From positions 2,232,001 through 2,296,000 of the forward strand of contig JAZARR010000146.1 of the NCBI GenBank assembly GCA_037389465.1: a DNA stretch of 64,000 bases, given 5' to 3'. Origin of the DNA: Baylisascaris procyonis. Taxonomy: Eukaryota; Nematoda; Chromadorea; Rhabditida; Ascarididae. Shown piece by piece: positions 41,134 through 52,239 of this stretch. How positions within the stretch are numbered: position 1 is the stretch's first letter; every line of letters begins with the position of its first letter. The position numbers and the translations under genes are program-made. Under the pieces are notes generated by a model that was given only the letters and a program-made list of their open reading frames with translations, was not told the DNA's origin and searched no databases.

Positions 41134-44100
41134 CTGCAATTGCTTTCTTTACGTATGCAATCGTCCGATAAGCCAGACGTAACATGTGGTCAGCAAAAAA
41201 AAAGATGAAAAAACGTACTGTACGCCCTACTGGCTTGAGTGGATGTAACTAGTTTGGAGCCGCTGAGAAACTGTAACTGCTCATAGATGATTGGCTGTTG
41301 CACTCTTCAAAGTTTCTGTCCTCCAAGAGGCTCGCGTTAAAATGTTCTTCATCTGAGGATGACCACAGGTTAAAGTGGGTCTGAGGTTAAAATGGGCAAG
41401 AAAACGCGATATGGATCGTTGAGGCACACATCACAAAGTGATACTTTGTATTTGCACATTTCTGGTCACAGATTATATGAACTATTGAGTTGCTCCCTCA
41501 AAGAGTGAAGGTATTAAGGTGGAGTGATGAGGCGGGGAGAGGATCAGAGCCCCGAAAAATAGACATGCCGAAGATCAATTTTTTCGGCAAATACCGTCCT
41601 CCGGCAGCCATGTAAGACCTTTGCTGCATTTTCAAAAATGCCTCGCAGCTAGTTTTTCCACCTTTTCTATGACTGGACCTGCAAATGGATGTAAAATCGC
41701 AAAAGCTTTTTTTTAATCATGTGAAACTAATGACGAATTTTTTTTGTGCATGGTGATGGAAATCTTTTTTGCAAATAAACGGAATTCTGAAATTATTCAC
41801 TTACTCGCAAGATTATAAAATTTTAGAAAATCAGATAGCATCCTGGTCGTTATATCCTAAGCTGCTAAATTTCGATTCGTTTGTTTTCGGTTGCAAACGA
41901 GGCCTAAAGGAATAGCATAAGCAATCATTGTCGTGAATCACTGAAAATTACAACTTGAATGTCTGCTGCGACGCGAATTCAATCGCTCTCTTAAATCACA
42001 ACGAAAAGAGCGTACTTAATTCAGATTTGACGTGTTTCAGGAACATTTGTGCAGTTAATGAGTGGTCATTATGGAACAATTTCGTTAAGCGTTCAATTTT
42101 ATGCCTGCGCAATCAACATACACAATTATCGTTTGGTGTTCGCCCCCAACTGCATCTTATGTTTTGACCGTTGATTTCTTTCCCGTTCATTTGCATAATA
42201 GCACGAGTTGCTGCCTCTTTTGTTGCATAACGCACGAATGCATAGCCCTGTTGTTTGAATATACGTACTTCACTGATCGCACCGATCGAAGCGAACGCCT
42301 CTCGCAGATCCTCTTCTGCAATACGAATTATGCATCCTTTCAAAATTCATATTAAACTGAACAGTAAAAACGATCTGAAATGACAGGTCTTTCAAATATT
42401 CATAAGTAACGTGGTGTCATGCGTTTGTTTATGCGATACCCATTAAGCGCACAATGACTATCGTTTAAATTCTTGAAAACTTAGCAAATTCATGAGCGTC
42501 GCATGTGTTAACGCCGCTATTACATTGTATCTTGCATGATTTTTAGAAAAGCAAAGAGAATTTTAATGAAACGAAAGTTGAAAGATTCAGGTGAAGTGCT
42601 GAAGCTATGAAGAGGGAAGAGTGCTTCTTAGAAACTTCCGTACCAGTTGTTGACGAGTGCACATTGCCAACATATACGGATGTATTGTCGGCACGTGTTG
42701 CATTGAACACCTCATCGAAGGTTTGTTCCTTGGTATGCGCTTCTTCAGCGCTGGCCGGTTTTCTCGACGCCCAATTCGTACGGATTTGCCGTCGTCCAAT
42801 CAACTGTCCGTTCATGCCCGCAATTGCCTTCTCAGCACTCTTAAAATCATCGGCGCTAAAAGCTGTTTACGGGATATCATGCTGCGCCCTCTCTTGTGCT
42901 TTTAATAATGAGGGCATATGTACTCGATGCTTTTAAGAACAAAGATTTCAAGAAATTCCACTTCCAAGCCGATCTCCTATAATTCATGTTCTACAGAAGA
43001 TGAAGTAGAAGCCCGTAAGGTTACAAAGTTTCCATTTCAAACGGGGAGGGGATTTAAACAGCATAGTCATTTGATGGGAGTTTGGGAACCAACTTTGAAA
43101 AGAAAGAAACAGGATTGTAGAAAGGCTTTCGCTAGTGAAAGATATATTAGAGATCGTTTAATTTAAAAGGTTTGTTCTTCGATGAAGGATGGCCTTACTT
43201 AAACTATGTGCTCAGCTAAGAAAGCTTTCTTTATATAAGCTATAAGTTGTTTTTTTGTTACAGATAATACAATAATGTGTTAAAGAGTTGTGCATATTAT
43301 GAGAAAGATTAGCAAACAAACGAAATAATACGAAGTACGAAATAATCATTTCATCGCTGAATGGTATATCAATTCAAAGCAGAAATCTAATATAGTATGT
43401 TTTATTAGCCGTCCACCAAAGTCAATACTTAGCAGTATAAACTCAGCGTGAAAAATTGCGGCGTTGAGCTATAGTCATCTTAAAAGTTTTGAAGCATTAC
43501 TTGAAAATGCATAGAGATAAAATCTCTTGCTTAATATTTATTGACGAAAAAATGTTGATAGAATTGATAAGTGATTTTAAAAAATTAATACCAAAATTGC
43601 AAACGGATTAATTTTTTGTGCATTTTTTTGAGCGTTGGTTATTTCTGAATTCGAATTGCATATACATCATTCATTCAATATTTTTTTTTTCGATTTTGGT
43701 GAAGAAATAGGTGCATTTCTCACGTTTATGTAACAAAGCAAAAAAATTCACAAACCTCTTTGCTGGGGAATGAAACAAATCCATATCCTTTTGATTTCAT
43801 TGTTTGAGGATCACGAATCACTTTCGCTTCACTGCAATAAATTTTCTTCTGAAAGGCAAACAAACAAACAAACAAACAAACAAACAAACAAACAAACAAA
43901 CGAACAAACAAACAAACCAACACACAAACAAACGAACAAACAAACAAACAAACAAACAAACAAACAAATAAATAAGTAAACAAATAAATAAATAAACGAC
44001 AACATAAGTTCATAAAAGCAAGTTGGATTAAATTATTAAATGTTTCATTAGCAAGGATTGGCATCAATGCAAAAATGTGTTTTGTAATGGAACTGCTAAA

Positions 44101-44272
44101 TAACAGTACGATGAGTTCTCGTTTTTTCTAGACAGATTCATTTGATGAATAAAATTGCATCACCAAAAGAAAGAATATCGGCAATTACAGTGAGATGACA
44201 AATCGTGCAAGTAAGTGATCCTAATCTAAGTTTAGCATATAATACAAAACTGTATTGGCATTACGCCGCTCT

Positions 44273-44347
<75 letters not shown>

Positions 44348-46901
44348 TCGCAATCGTCTGCAAAAAATTGCGCACACTTATGCACGACGAGAGGTTAGCA
44401 CTCCGTTTTTGATTAGTGTAAAGACCTAATTTTCCGAAAATTTTCCCATAAGAGAACGAATTGAAAGCATTATCCGAAGACTTGAGCGGCGTGTGCATGA
44501 GCACAGGAAAATTAAATATTTTACTTGAGGTGAAAGAATGAAATCGAATGAATAAAAGGATGCGCAAAAATGATTCATATTAGAATGCTGAAAAAAAAAG
44601 CTCGAAAGAAGCAAAGATTGTGGGGTAATTCAAAAATGCAAATTAAAAGATCTTGGCATGGAAAATAAGTGCTGTCAGCCGACAGATAAAGCCGAATTCA
44701 CATTTGAATAGGAGCTTCGAGGTCGAAAACTATAATTCCCAAAACTTATATTTTTGTGTTTTCTGAGAGCTTTCTTGAAAACGCTACGGATGAACAGACA
44801 GATACCCGCATATATATAAAGACTTGTTTTCCGAGAGCTTTCTTGAAAACGCTACGGATGAACAGACAGATACCCGCATATACATAAAGACTAAGGCCAG
44901 GATGAGTTTGAATAACTCTGCAAAACATCATGAAAAACAGAACAAGTTTGTACCATCTGAGCCAAAAAATGGCATTAAAATATTTTCATTATTTTCATTA
45001 TTTCATGCCGGCAGAAAAAAACAGATTTTCAGATAAAACCAACGATATTTCGCCGTATGCAGCAAACGCAGCTTTGAGTGCATTATTGTCGATCTCAGTG
45101 GCAAGATCACCAACGAACACATGGAAATGCTCTAAAATAAGCATCTCTCAATGTAAGCAATGTTCATTCATATTTACGATAGTCAAAAAGCACATCATTT
45201 ACTGATGAATTCAATTATTCTGTACCTTTGTTATCTTTTCACCTTTGGCGAAATAAGATTTGTTTTGAAGCATAAAGCAGTGGAATATATTTATACACTT
45301 TTAATGGAATTATTAAAATATAATATTACTGCTGATGAATAGATTTATTAATCAATGGGATTAGTACGCCTCCATAGAAGCGAAAAAAACAGTGCTAGAA
45401 TGTGTAAGCCTGAAACAATAAAAGGCTACTTTCAAGCATTATCGGGGTATAATTTAGATGGTTCCCTATCGGAGGCATTCCCGATGTCATTTTTTCAAGA
45501 TGTATTATGCTCTGATCAATGCGAATTAAAAAAAAAACATGCAAAATAAAACTTATTGAGTGGGAAAAGTTTGCAAAGTATTTATAAACGTCGAATTAGT
45601 GTGCTCTTCTTCGAATAAATTGAATGAAATGCGTGAAAAAAAAAAAAACATAAGCAGCACGCACACAAAACTGTTTCATTCAATGGATGGGATCACTTTT
45701 TTATTTCAGAGTGATGAAAAGTGCGATGAAAAGATGTCGATTGTAATCGCGGAATCTGACGGCTATGGTATGTGGGGAAATGAACACATTCGAGAATCAT
45801 ATATGAAAAGAACAAATTCACAATAACATATTTGCTATGCAATATCGATTTTTCTAACACATAAACGATCTCTCACTGCTTGTGTCGATTTTCGGCATTT
45901 GATTTTGCATCGCCCAATTCGCTTTTAATTCCTGCAAGAATTTTTCAACATAAAAAAAGCATTATTTGCAATGATGCAACGAATGTTAAGAGGAATTACA
46001 ATTGCGAATTGCATTTCAACGAAATGAATGAAAAAGGGAACGTGAGCAATAATAGTAATATAGTACTACAAGAAAACACGATAATAGAATTGTTTAGTGT
46101 GTTCTGTGATCCTCTTGTACGCAGTAATGCATTTATTACAATGATTACAAATTAATCCTATTTGAATAGAACGTTGCTCCAAAAAGCATTGAACAGTGAG
46201 TAAGAACGACCAACTGAGAGAATTAATAAAAGGTAAAGAACTTACTGCGGCCTTTTGAATTGCTGCGAGAGGTACGGTTGTCGGACCGACGCCATTTTGA
46301 GGGATCAGAAATATTGGCACACCTTCGAAAAGATTGGTTAGTGGTGGCACGATTGGAGTGACGGGAGAAATCGCTGGTTGGGCGTACTGATAGGAAGGCT
46401 GTTGTACATACTGAACAAGCGGTTGGAAACTGGGGTTGAACATAGTAAGAGGCGTGGAGCATAGCGACGACGGAGCAGTGCCAGTTGAAGGTGTCGAGGC
46501 GGCCGCAGCAGCGTTAGCGAGCATGCTCGCATGCTGCTGTGGAGTGGTCAGCGCTGAGTGCGGCAACGTGGCCGCAGTGATCATCTTCTTGGCGAACTGG
46601 TTCACGTACGTCGTGTATCCGGTGTCACCAACAAGCAACACTTGCTGCGCTTGTGTGGGCAGCGTCTCCTCTATAGGAAGTGAGCGCTTCAGGATTGGGT
46701 GTTCAAAGGCGATGCACGCCTGGCTTTCTATTTGGATGCACTCCGATGATCCGCCTTGGCTCGGCAAACTCAGCACACGATGATCGCTTCTCACTTATGT
46801 TGCTGGCGGCGTTTCATTCGTCTCAGCCAGATATTACTCACCTTCGTATTGGTATATCTGTTCGTGCCGGACGTCTGTTTGTCGTCACCTGAATTCGTCA
46901 T
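40978..46901 (-). CDS. tiar: TIA-1/TIAR-like RNA-binding protein with two RRMs
   Basis: Binds U-rich RNA; TIA proteins regulate splicing and translation and seed stress granules. Exons in order: 46842-46901 (possible first), 46246-46584, 45044-45129, 43756-43831, 42644-42839, 42122-42315 and 40978-41133 with a TAG stop. From the ATG at 46584 the protein is 348 residues: an Ala/Pro/Gln-rich N-terminus (1-113), an RRM equivalent to TIA RRM2 (114-190), an RRM equivalent to RRM3 (about 220-290), and a Gln-containing tail. RNP1 octamers KGYGFVSF (156-163) and QGYAFVRY (255-262) and RNP2 VFVGDL and VYVGNV are intact. QIRTNWASRKP between the RRMs is diagnostic of TIA. No RRM1 exon was found in the 1.1-kb intron where it would be expected. 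Confidence 0.92.
42122..42315 (-). CDS. tiar: TIA-like gene: RRM3 exon
   Basis: EEDLREAFASIGAISEVRIF, then KQQGYAFVRYATKEAATRAI and MQMNGKEINGQNIRCSWGRT, ending PNDNC at a GTATGT donor. Joined to the previous exon (phase 1, donor GTACGG) it makes VYVGNVHSSTT-EEDLREAF, which aligns without gaps to nematode and vertebrate TIA RRM3. CSWG after the last strand is typical of this RRM. Confidence 0.95.
42644..45131 (-). CDS. tiar: TIA-like gene: three exons encoding RRM2 and the inter-RRM linker
   Basis: 45044-45129 reads HFHVFVGDLATEIDNNALKA then AFAAYGEI. 43756-43831 reads SEAKVIRDPQTMKSKGYGF then VSFPSKE. 42644-42839 reads SAEKAIAGMNGQLIGRRQI then RTNWASRKP, a linker with TFDEVFNATRADNT, and the first strand of RRM3. 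Joins are in phase 2 and phase 0, and alignment to TIA RRM2 needs no gaps. The first exon has two adjacent possible acceptors (AG at 45132-45133 and at 45130-45131); the second keeps phase with the N-terminal exon. Confidence 0.93.
43857..43996. repeat. (AAAC)n microsatellite, (GTTT)n in the TIA-like transcript
   Basis: About 140 bases of imperfect AAAC units. On the gene strand this is a (TTTG)n tract ending about 25 bases upstream of the 3' splice site of the exon at 43831, so it lies in the pyrimidine-tract region of that intron. Confidence 0.97.
44276..44344. repeat. (AT)n microsatellite, about 69 bp
   Basis: Uninterrupted alternating A and T in the same TIA-like intron as the (AAAC)n array. 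Confidence 0.97.
44757..44892. repeat. Two-copy tandem duplication, period 68 bp
   Basis: Two head-to-tail copies differing at only a few positions (for example TTCTGAGAGC against TTCCGAGAGC). The near identity points to a recent duplication. It lies in the TIA-like intron between the exons at 43.8 and 45.0 kb. Confidence 0.93.
46246..46584 (-). CDS. tiar: TIA-like gene: Ala/Pro/Gln-rich N-terminal exon
   Basis: Starts MITAATLPHSALTTPQQHAS, continues with a run of alanines, a Pro/Gln/Tyr stretch (VQYVQQPSYQYAQPAISPV) and VPIFLIPQNGVGPTTVPLAA. It ends in phase 0 at a perfect GTAAGT donor. The frame stays open about 210 bases further upstream without an ATG, so the exon may extend to a splice site near 46.7 kb. 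It occupies the place where TIA proteins normally carry RRM1. The assignment rests on strand, phase and adjacency to the RRM exons. Confidence 0.65.
46842..46901 (-). CDS. tiar: Possible first coding exon of the TIA-like gene
   Basis: ATG at 46901, MTNSGDDKQTSGTNRYTNTK (20 codons), ending in phase 0 at a strong GTGAGT donor. It could join in phase to an acceptor inside the long open frame that reaches up to about 46,790, which encodes LKRSLPIEETLPTQAQQVLL and GYTTYVNQFAKK. No acceptor with a good pyrimidine tract was found there, so the join is unresolved. Without it, translation would start at the ATG at 46584. Confidence 0.4.
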
Positions 46902-47640
46902 CAACACTTTCAATTCGCTCAGTGGTTTTTTTCCGCGCAAACATGTTCACCTCGCGAGCAGTAAGGATTCTAATTGAAGAATCTGACTACAAAACATATG
47001 ACAATGATTGCTATAAACAATTTATCACATTCGTAAATATTCAATCGCAAAAACACTTCCTAAAATCTCGTTGAAAACAAGCTCCAGCCTGTGCATAGTA
47101 CATTGAATATTCTTTGTGAGGTTGGTTCATTGTCATTCAATATGATATATCTACGGTGACGAAATGCTATGTGCGCAAATATCGTTTTTTCGGCAAAAGA
47201 TTTGGCGTAATTATTAAACTGATACAATTTATTCAACAGGTTCATCTCTCTCGTTAATTTACTCATTTATCACAGTTAAACAATTCCATCGACTTCATAT
47301 TTTCTCACTGAAATTATTTATAACCATTTTGCATGATAAGATCATATCAGTGAAACGTGAAAAACCAGTCTGATCAACTTCATAATCTAATCAAAACCTA
47401 GCAAGTCTGAGAGACAGGCTGTAAACTGCGGTCGTTGCCATTAAAGGTCACAAATTAACGAGCACAACTCGAGGTGCTATGAAAGTCATCATAATCGGCT
47501 GAAATGCTGATGACAAAAACATTCGCAAACATGAGTTAAAGAAAAGAAGGGAGGTGAAAGACCAGAAGGGAGGCGGGGAGGAGAGGAGAGGGGAAGAGAT
47601 GGAGTGAGAAGGGGAGAGGTTAGAATGTCGATTTCAGCAA
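46902..47640 (-). promoter_or_regulatory. Upstream flank of the TIA-like gene with a purine-rich GGGA/GAGA stretch
   Basis: AT-rich DNA, then about 75 bases of nearly pure purine with many GGG and GAGA units (47,545-47,620). Such tracts can form quadruplex or triplex DNA and act as GAGA-type elements. No TATA box was assigned. Promoter function is inferred from position only. Confidence 0.3.
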
Positions 47641-50600
47641 GAAGAGGAAGCTAACCGATAGCATGACTTTTAGCAATACATTAAGATAATTTTATGCGCT
47701 TGAAATTAAAAAATGCAACACGAGTCAAATGCATCTTAAGAAAAAACATTATTTCACGTAGCGCTTTGCTTCATTCATACGCATGCATTCCTTATCACTC
47801 TCCAAAATGAGAAATGCTTCTTCTCTACAACATAAGATAAAATATACCAACCGATTAGCTTTATTTGCAAATTATCCAATGCTTGCAAAAATATTGCAGC
47901 AATGATGCATCAAAACAATAACTTAAGTTTACATGATTTCTGTAGAACATTTTCAATTTAAAAAAAAAAAAAAATTTAAACTTGAAGTGCTTTCAAAAGC
48001 GGCAATCGAACATATTTGAGAGGATCATAACAACGTATCGAATGCTGTTCAGTTCTGGTCGTTTGCACTCCTTGCTTCGATTTATCGCCCATTAATAATT
48101 CAGCAAATTATGTACTGTGTTTACCGAATGCCATCAACACTATATGCTACATCGCAATATGAATTTGTTCTCGGTTTCGATTTGCGATTTCTATTATTGA
48201 AAGCTTCATTAAAATCCTCGAAAAATTTGAACTTAGAGCCGATGCACAAGTTGAAAAATTGAACCAGAATTTGGGCTTGTATTATCACAAAATTTTTTCT
48301 TAGCACGTTACCTAACCTCAAAACGAAGTTGTCGGTCAAAAAACGAGTACTTGTACATGCCAATAGATCGCGTCTATAGAGAGATTTTAGCACTCCAAAT
48401 AAGCTTCTTTCACTAGCACCAGCAAAGCGGAATTCACAATTCCTTTTCCCTAAGTCTAACTTATAGAAAATCTTTCTAGATGGCATTCAAGGTGGAATGC
48501 TGAAACGTTATGATGGGGACGACCACTATGGGCATCACACATAAATATTTAAGTGATACTTGCGTGGAGAGCGAAAAATTGGAGGCAGTGACAAATGAAG
48601 GATGATCAAGCATCTTAACTGCAGCAAAACCTTGCAATAACCAACATCAGTTAATGCAACACTTTGATTTTCAATTAGAACAGCCGAATAAGAGAATGAT
48701 TTGATGATGAACGGAGGTTGATAGCAGGCCATGAAGCTGCAATAGCGTCATCGAGACGCGCTTATGAAAGAAAGACGTTAGAAATGTAAAACGTGCCCGT
48801 TGTGTATATGAATGAACGCCATATGCAGCACTGAAATCCAGGCCATCAAAGAATATGCGATAGGGCCCATAGCAAGTTCTATGTATAGAAAAAAGTGTGT
48901 TATCATAATGCAACCTTTCATTTTCTGCTATGCGCTAAGTTGTTAATAATGAAGAAGTGTGCTAGATGTTTCCTTGTTAAGTATAGCACATGCTATACAG
49001 GCGTTGTTGAGTTGCGCAAAGATAAGTTGGCGGAACAACGAGTAGTCGCCTAAGGCAACGTGAAAGAGGGCAGGTGTGCGTGAAAGAATGTTTGTTGTCA
49101 AATATGGTGAGTGGATTTGCCACAAAGAATTAAGCCAATTGAAAAGAAAAGCCAAGAGCATGCTCGGCGCTTCAAAGCGGGCCATTATGTCGTTTCGCTA
49201 ATGCACATTGATTAGCAGCAACGCAACGCGGCTATCCACTAAAAAAGGAATGAGCGCCCACCCGCTTGATCGTCGTTAACAATGACAATGCTGTTCGCCA
49301 TGTGTTCCTTAAGGGCGCCAAGGCATATCATGTCCTTCGACCATAGGGAGTTCGCTGAAGAAGGTTGTGATGAATCTCCTCTTTATCTCGAGTTCGCCAT
49401 GATATATCAACGTTTACTTCTCAGGTTTAGAAAGTCAGTTAAGAGTATGGAGCAATATTATAAAGCTTTCGTATATGTTAAGGACACTCGAGGCAATGAG
49501 TTAAACTTTGTAAGAAATGAACCATCTTTCTTCAACACTTCACAGGAGAGTGAATGAAGGACACCCGACTCCTACAAGATTATTCATAAATGTTAAAAGG
49601 CATTTAAGAAACTGAATAAAGGTTTATAAGAAACCTATTCTCAATTTATAAAAGATAAGAGATATCAAGGTTTATTTTTTATTAAGAGGGAAAGGCTTTA
49701 AATCATCTTAAAGGGTTCAAATTTCGCAAGCTGGAAAGACACTTCTTCGCTTCATATGAATCCAGCGTGCCCTTACTGTATTGATAGACCAATCAAAAAC
49801 CAAGAACGTCATCACACGCATATGCATGCCGAAAGAAATTGACGAACATGAGGTCGACTTTCTACATATGGTTGGAACAAAGACAGATACTACTGTAAAA
49901 GGCATTTGCGCCGCGAAAATAAAAGAGAATAAAGGTAAAATTTTAACACTTGGCAATTTGAATATATTGAGAGGATATGATGAAAAAGATAAAAGTTAGA
50001 CAACAACCCTGCAAGCATGAACTCGCCGATTGGAAATTTCCTTTTAAGGCAATCATATTTTTGATACGGAAGAACTAGGAAAAGCAATAAAAACATTTTC
50101 AGAAATTATAACTTGCTCAATGGCCGTATAACAAGAAAAGAAGAAGAAAAAACCGTTAATTTGTTCTGAATGCATTTAATTTAATTGCTTTGTGAAGCAA
50201 TTCATTCATTTCATAGAATGCTAGATGCTGAGTTGCGTGCATATAAGCATATGAGATTACTAAGCACTATTGCACTATGGATGGTGCAAAAAATGTCTTT
50301 CATTATCAGCATAGAAGAACTGGTTACTAGTAACCTCATTAATTGTTAGCAGATCGTAGAGGCTGCAGTAGAAATTGAAAGGCTATTCACTTCATGTTTA
50401 CTGCACAAATTCCTCACTACCATATTAGCAGCTTCTTTCAAAAGTGTGCTGTCCTATCGATAAGCACAAATTGCTGTTCTCAAGTCGATCAGCCGATGTC
50501 AAACATTGCATAGAAATAATATGGTGACCCATATAGCTGCTAAGTGACAGCCAAAGAGCTCTTAGTCTCAGAAAAATTAGCTTCTCGCTCATTGAAAATT

Positions 50601-51000
50601 TGTTTGACCAACTTGCTTAGATACAAGGAAACAATAAAAGGAACTTTCAGGCACAAAATACCTTATTATAATTTAAACCCTATAGTTTATATGTTACTCA
50701 GACCCAATGACCAACTTTTTTTAGTAATTATGACCTTAGATTGCTCTCTTATTTAACCGTCCTTTACTAGATTCGATTGATTCTCTGCTGAAATGTCATT
50801 GCGGTGCATAAATCATTGCGAAAATTACCACATAATTCGAGTACAATAAATGAGACATACATCAGACCTGTTAATGACGAAGATTTATGAGAAGAGTAAT
50901 ATGGAAATAAATTAGATCACAACAGCACAAATTTTTATAAAACGCAGTATATATCAGCACCATTCACACATTATACGCTTATAAGTAACAAATGAAAGAG
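47641..51000. other. Intergenic DNA with several unrecognised frames
   Basis: Minus-strand frames at 48,121-48,486 (121 codons, ends NRKSKPRTNSYCDVAYSVDG) and 48,943-49,185 (true ATG, MARFEAPSMLLAFLFNWLNS), and plus-strand frames at 49,282-49,557 and 49,781-49,999 (MIDQSKTKNVITRICMPKEI). They are longer than usual for this AT content but match nothing I recognise. No splice-linked gene could be built from them. They may be pieces of old elements. Confidence 0.35.
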
Positions 51001-51029
51001 TTTGGAAACTACTGAACCATTAATGCTAG

Positions 51030-51620
51030 AAATGGATGGGAACTCACCGTCAACTGGCTTTCACCACAAAGGAGGTCGATGATCAGGGGCATTTCGTCAT
51101 GCCATAATTTGAGGAACAGGGAGGGAAGGAGGGTTGGGACACTCTGCCCTAAAGATGGATGGTCGCCAACTCCCTTTTTAATGGTGCAGAATATCAGGTA
51201 GAAGGAGGGATGGAGAGGGGAGAGGAACAGGCGCCCGTCTTTCTGCCGCATTGCTGTCATTAACAACCGGTGATCCTCTTTGCTGCATTCATTGATTTCT
51301 GTCCGGAATGTGATAATCAAACGACTTGCTCCGGTTATATCGCCAAAAATTCAATCGATGCTTGTCTCTAGCTCCGGCTGCACTAAGTGTCGTTCAGTGC
51401 GGAAAATTTCAAACCGTTATAGAAGTGCCCCTCTTTAGTAAAATCTGGAAGAAAGAAGGGAAAGTGACACCTTGCCCGTAAATGTGGATAGGCGTCAATT
51501 CCGTCTTTAATAATGCAGGATATTTGAGGAAGGGTGGAGGGGAGAGAGGCACCTGACTTTCTACAGCGCCCCTTTCGTTAACAGCCTGTTATTCAACGCT
51601 GTGTTAAACTGCTTCTCAAC
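51030..51620. repeat. Two diverged direct copies of a roughly 250-bp segment
   Basis: The segment around 51,080-51,290 reappears around 51,410-51,600 in the same orientation. Shared landmarks in order: a GGA-rich start, a GATGGATGG/GTGGATAGG block, TCTTTAAT-like and TGCAG.ATAT blocks, a GGAGGGGAGAGG-like block, CAGGCGCC/GAGGCACC, CTTTCT, CATTAACAACC/GTTAACAGCC and GTGATCC/GTTATTC. Identity by eye is around two thirds. Confidence 0.6.
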
Positions 51621-52239
51621 TCGGGCTATGTTTCACGAAGATTTTACAATGTTTTCATTGTTTAGTTATTACACGTTGAGCCGGTGACTGCAATTTACAA
51701 TACATGCTATTATAAACATTCACGATCCGCCACCATACGATTCATTGAGAAGCGTGAAGCTCATCAACAAAAGCAACCTCCGACAATGATGTTGACAGGA
51801 TGATAATAGTACAATTTGAACCTTCTTGAAGCATTTTACTGTACTTTGAAATTTTCAAAGATGCGATAGCTATCTGTGGCGAAGAAAGAAGCAAAAAGAG
51901 CATACCTCAATGAGAGTGAAGATAAACGTCTTTGTTTTCATAGTGTAGCTTTCTTATTTAGTTTTCATGAAAGTGTTCCCGAAAACTGGGTAATTCTCAG
52001 AACAGTGAAGACTTTTGTCATAAACCATATATTCCATTTGCCTTTCGGCAATCCTTTTGCCTAACCGAATTTACAATCACTAATCTCAGAGAAGCATCAA
52101 TGCGTGCTAAGAAATCTAAACTTTCCATATTGTTGGAATGATATGACAAACTATAAGCAAGAGATTTGTAATCTCGTAGAATTCAAGAAAGTCAACTGTC
52201 ACAGGTTATGCACAAAACTGCAGTGAAGTATGTAGACGT

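Noticed and set aside
43770..43979. Plus-strand Thr-Asn-Lys-Gln repeat frame
   Set aside because: It is translation of the (AAAC)n microsatellite inside a TIA-like intron.
46436..46783. 115-codon plus-strand frame opposite the TIA-like N-terminal exon; its NWFTYVV resembles DWFTYVV at about 53.44 kb
   Set aside because: It is antisense to a better-supported exon, and the match is about 20 bases with no extension on either side, so I treat it as chance.
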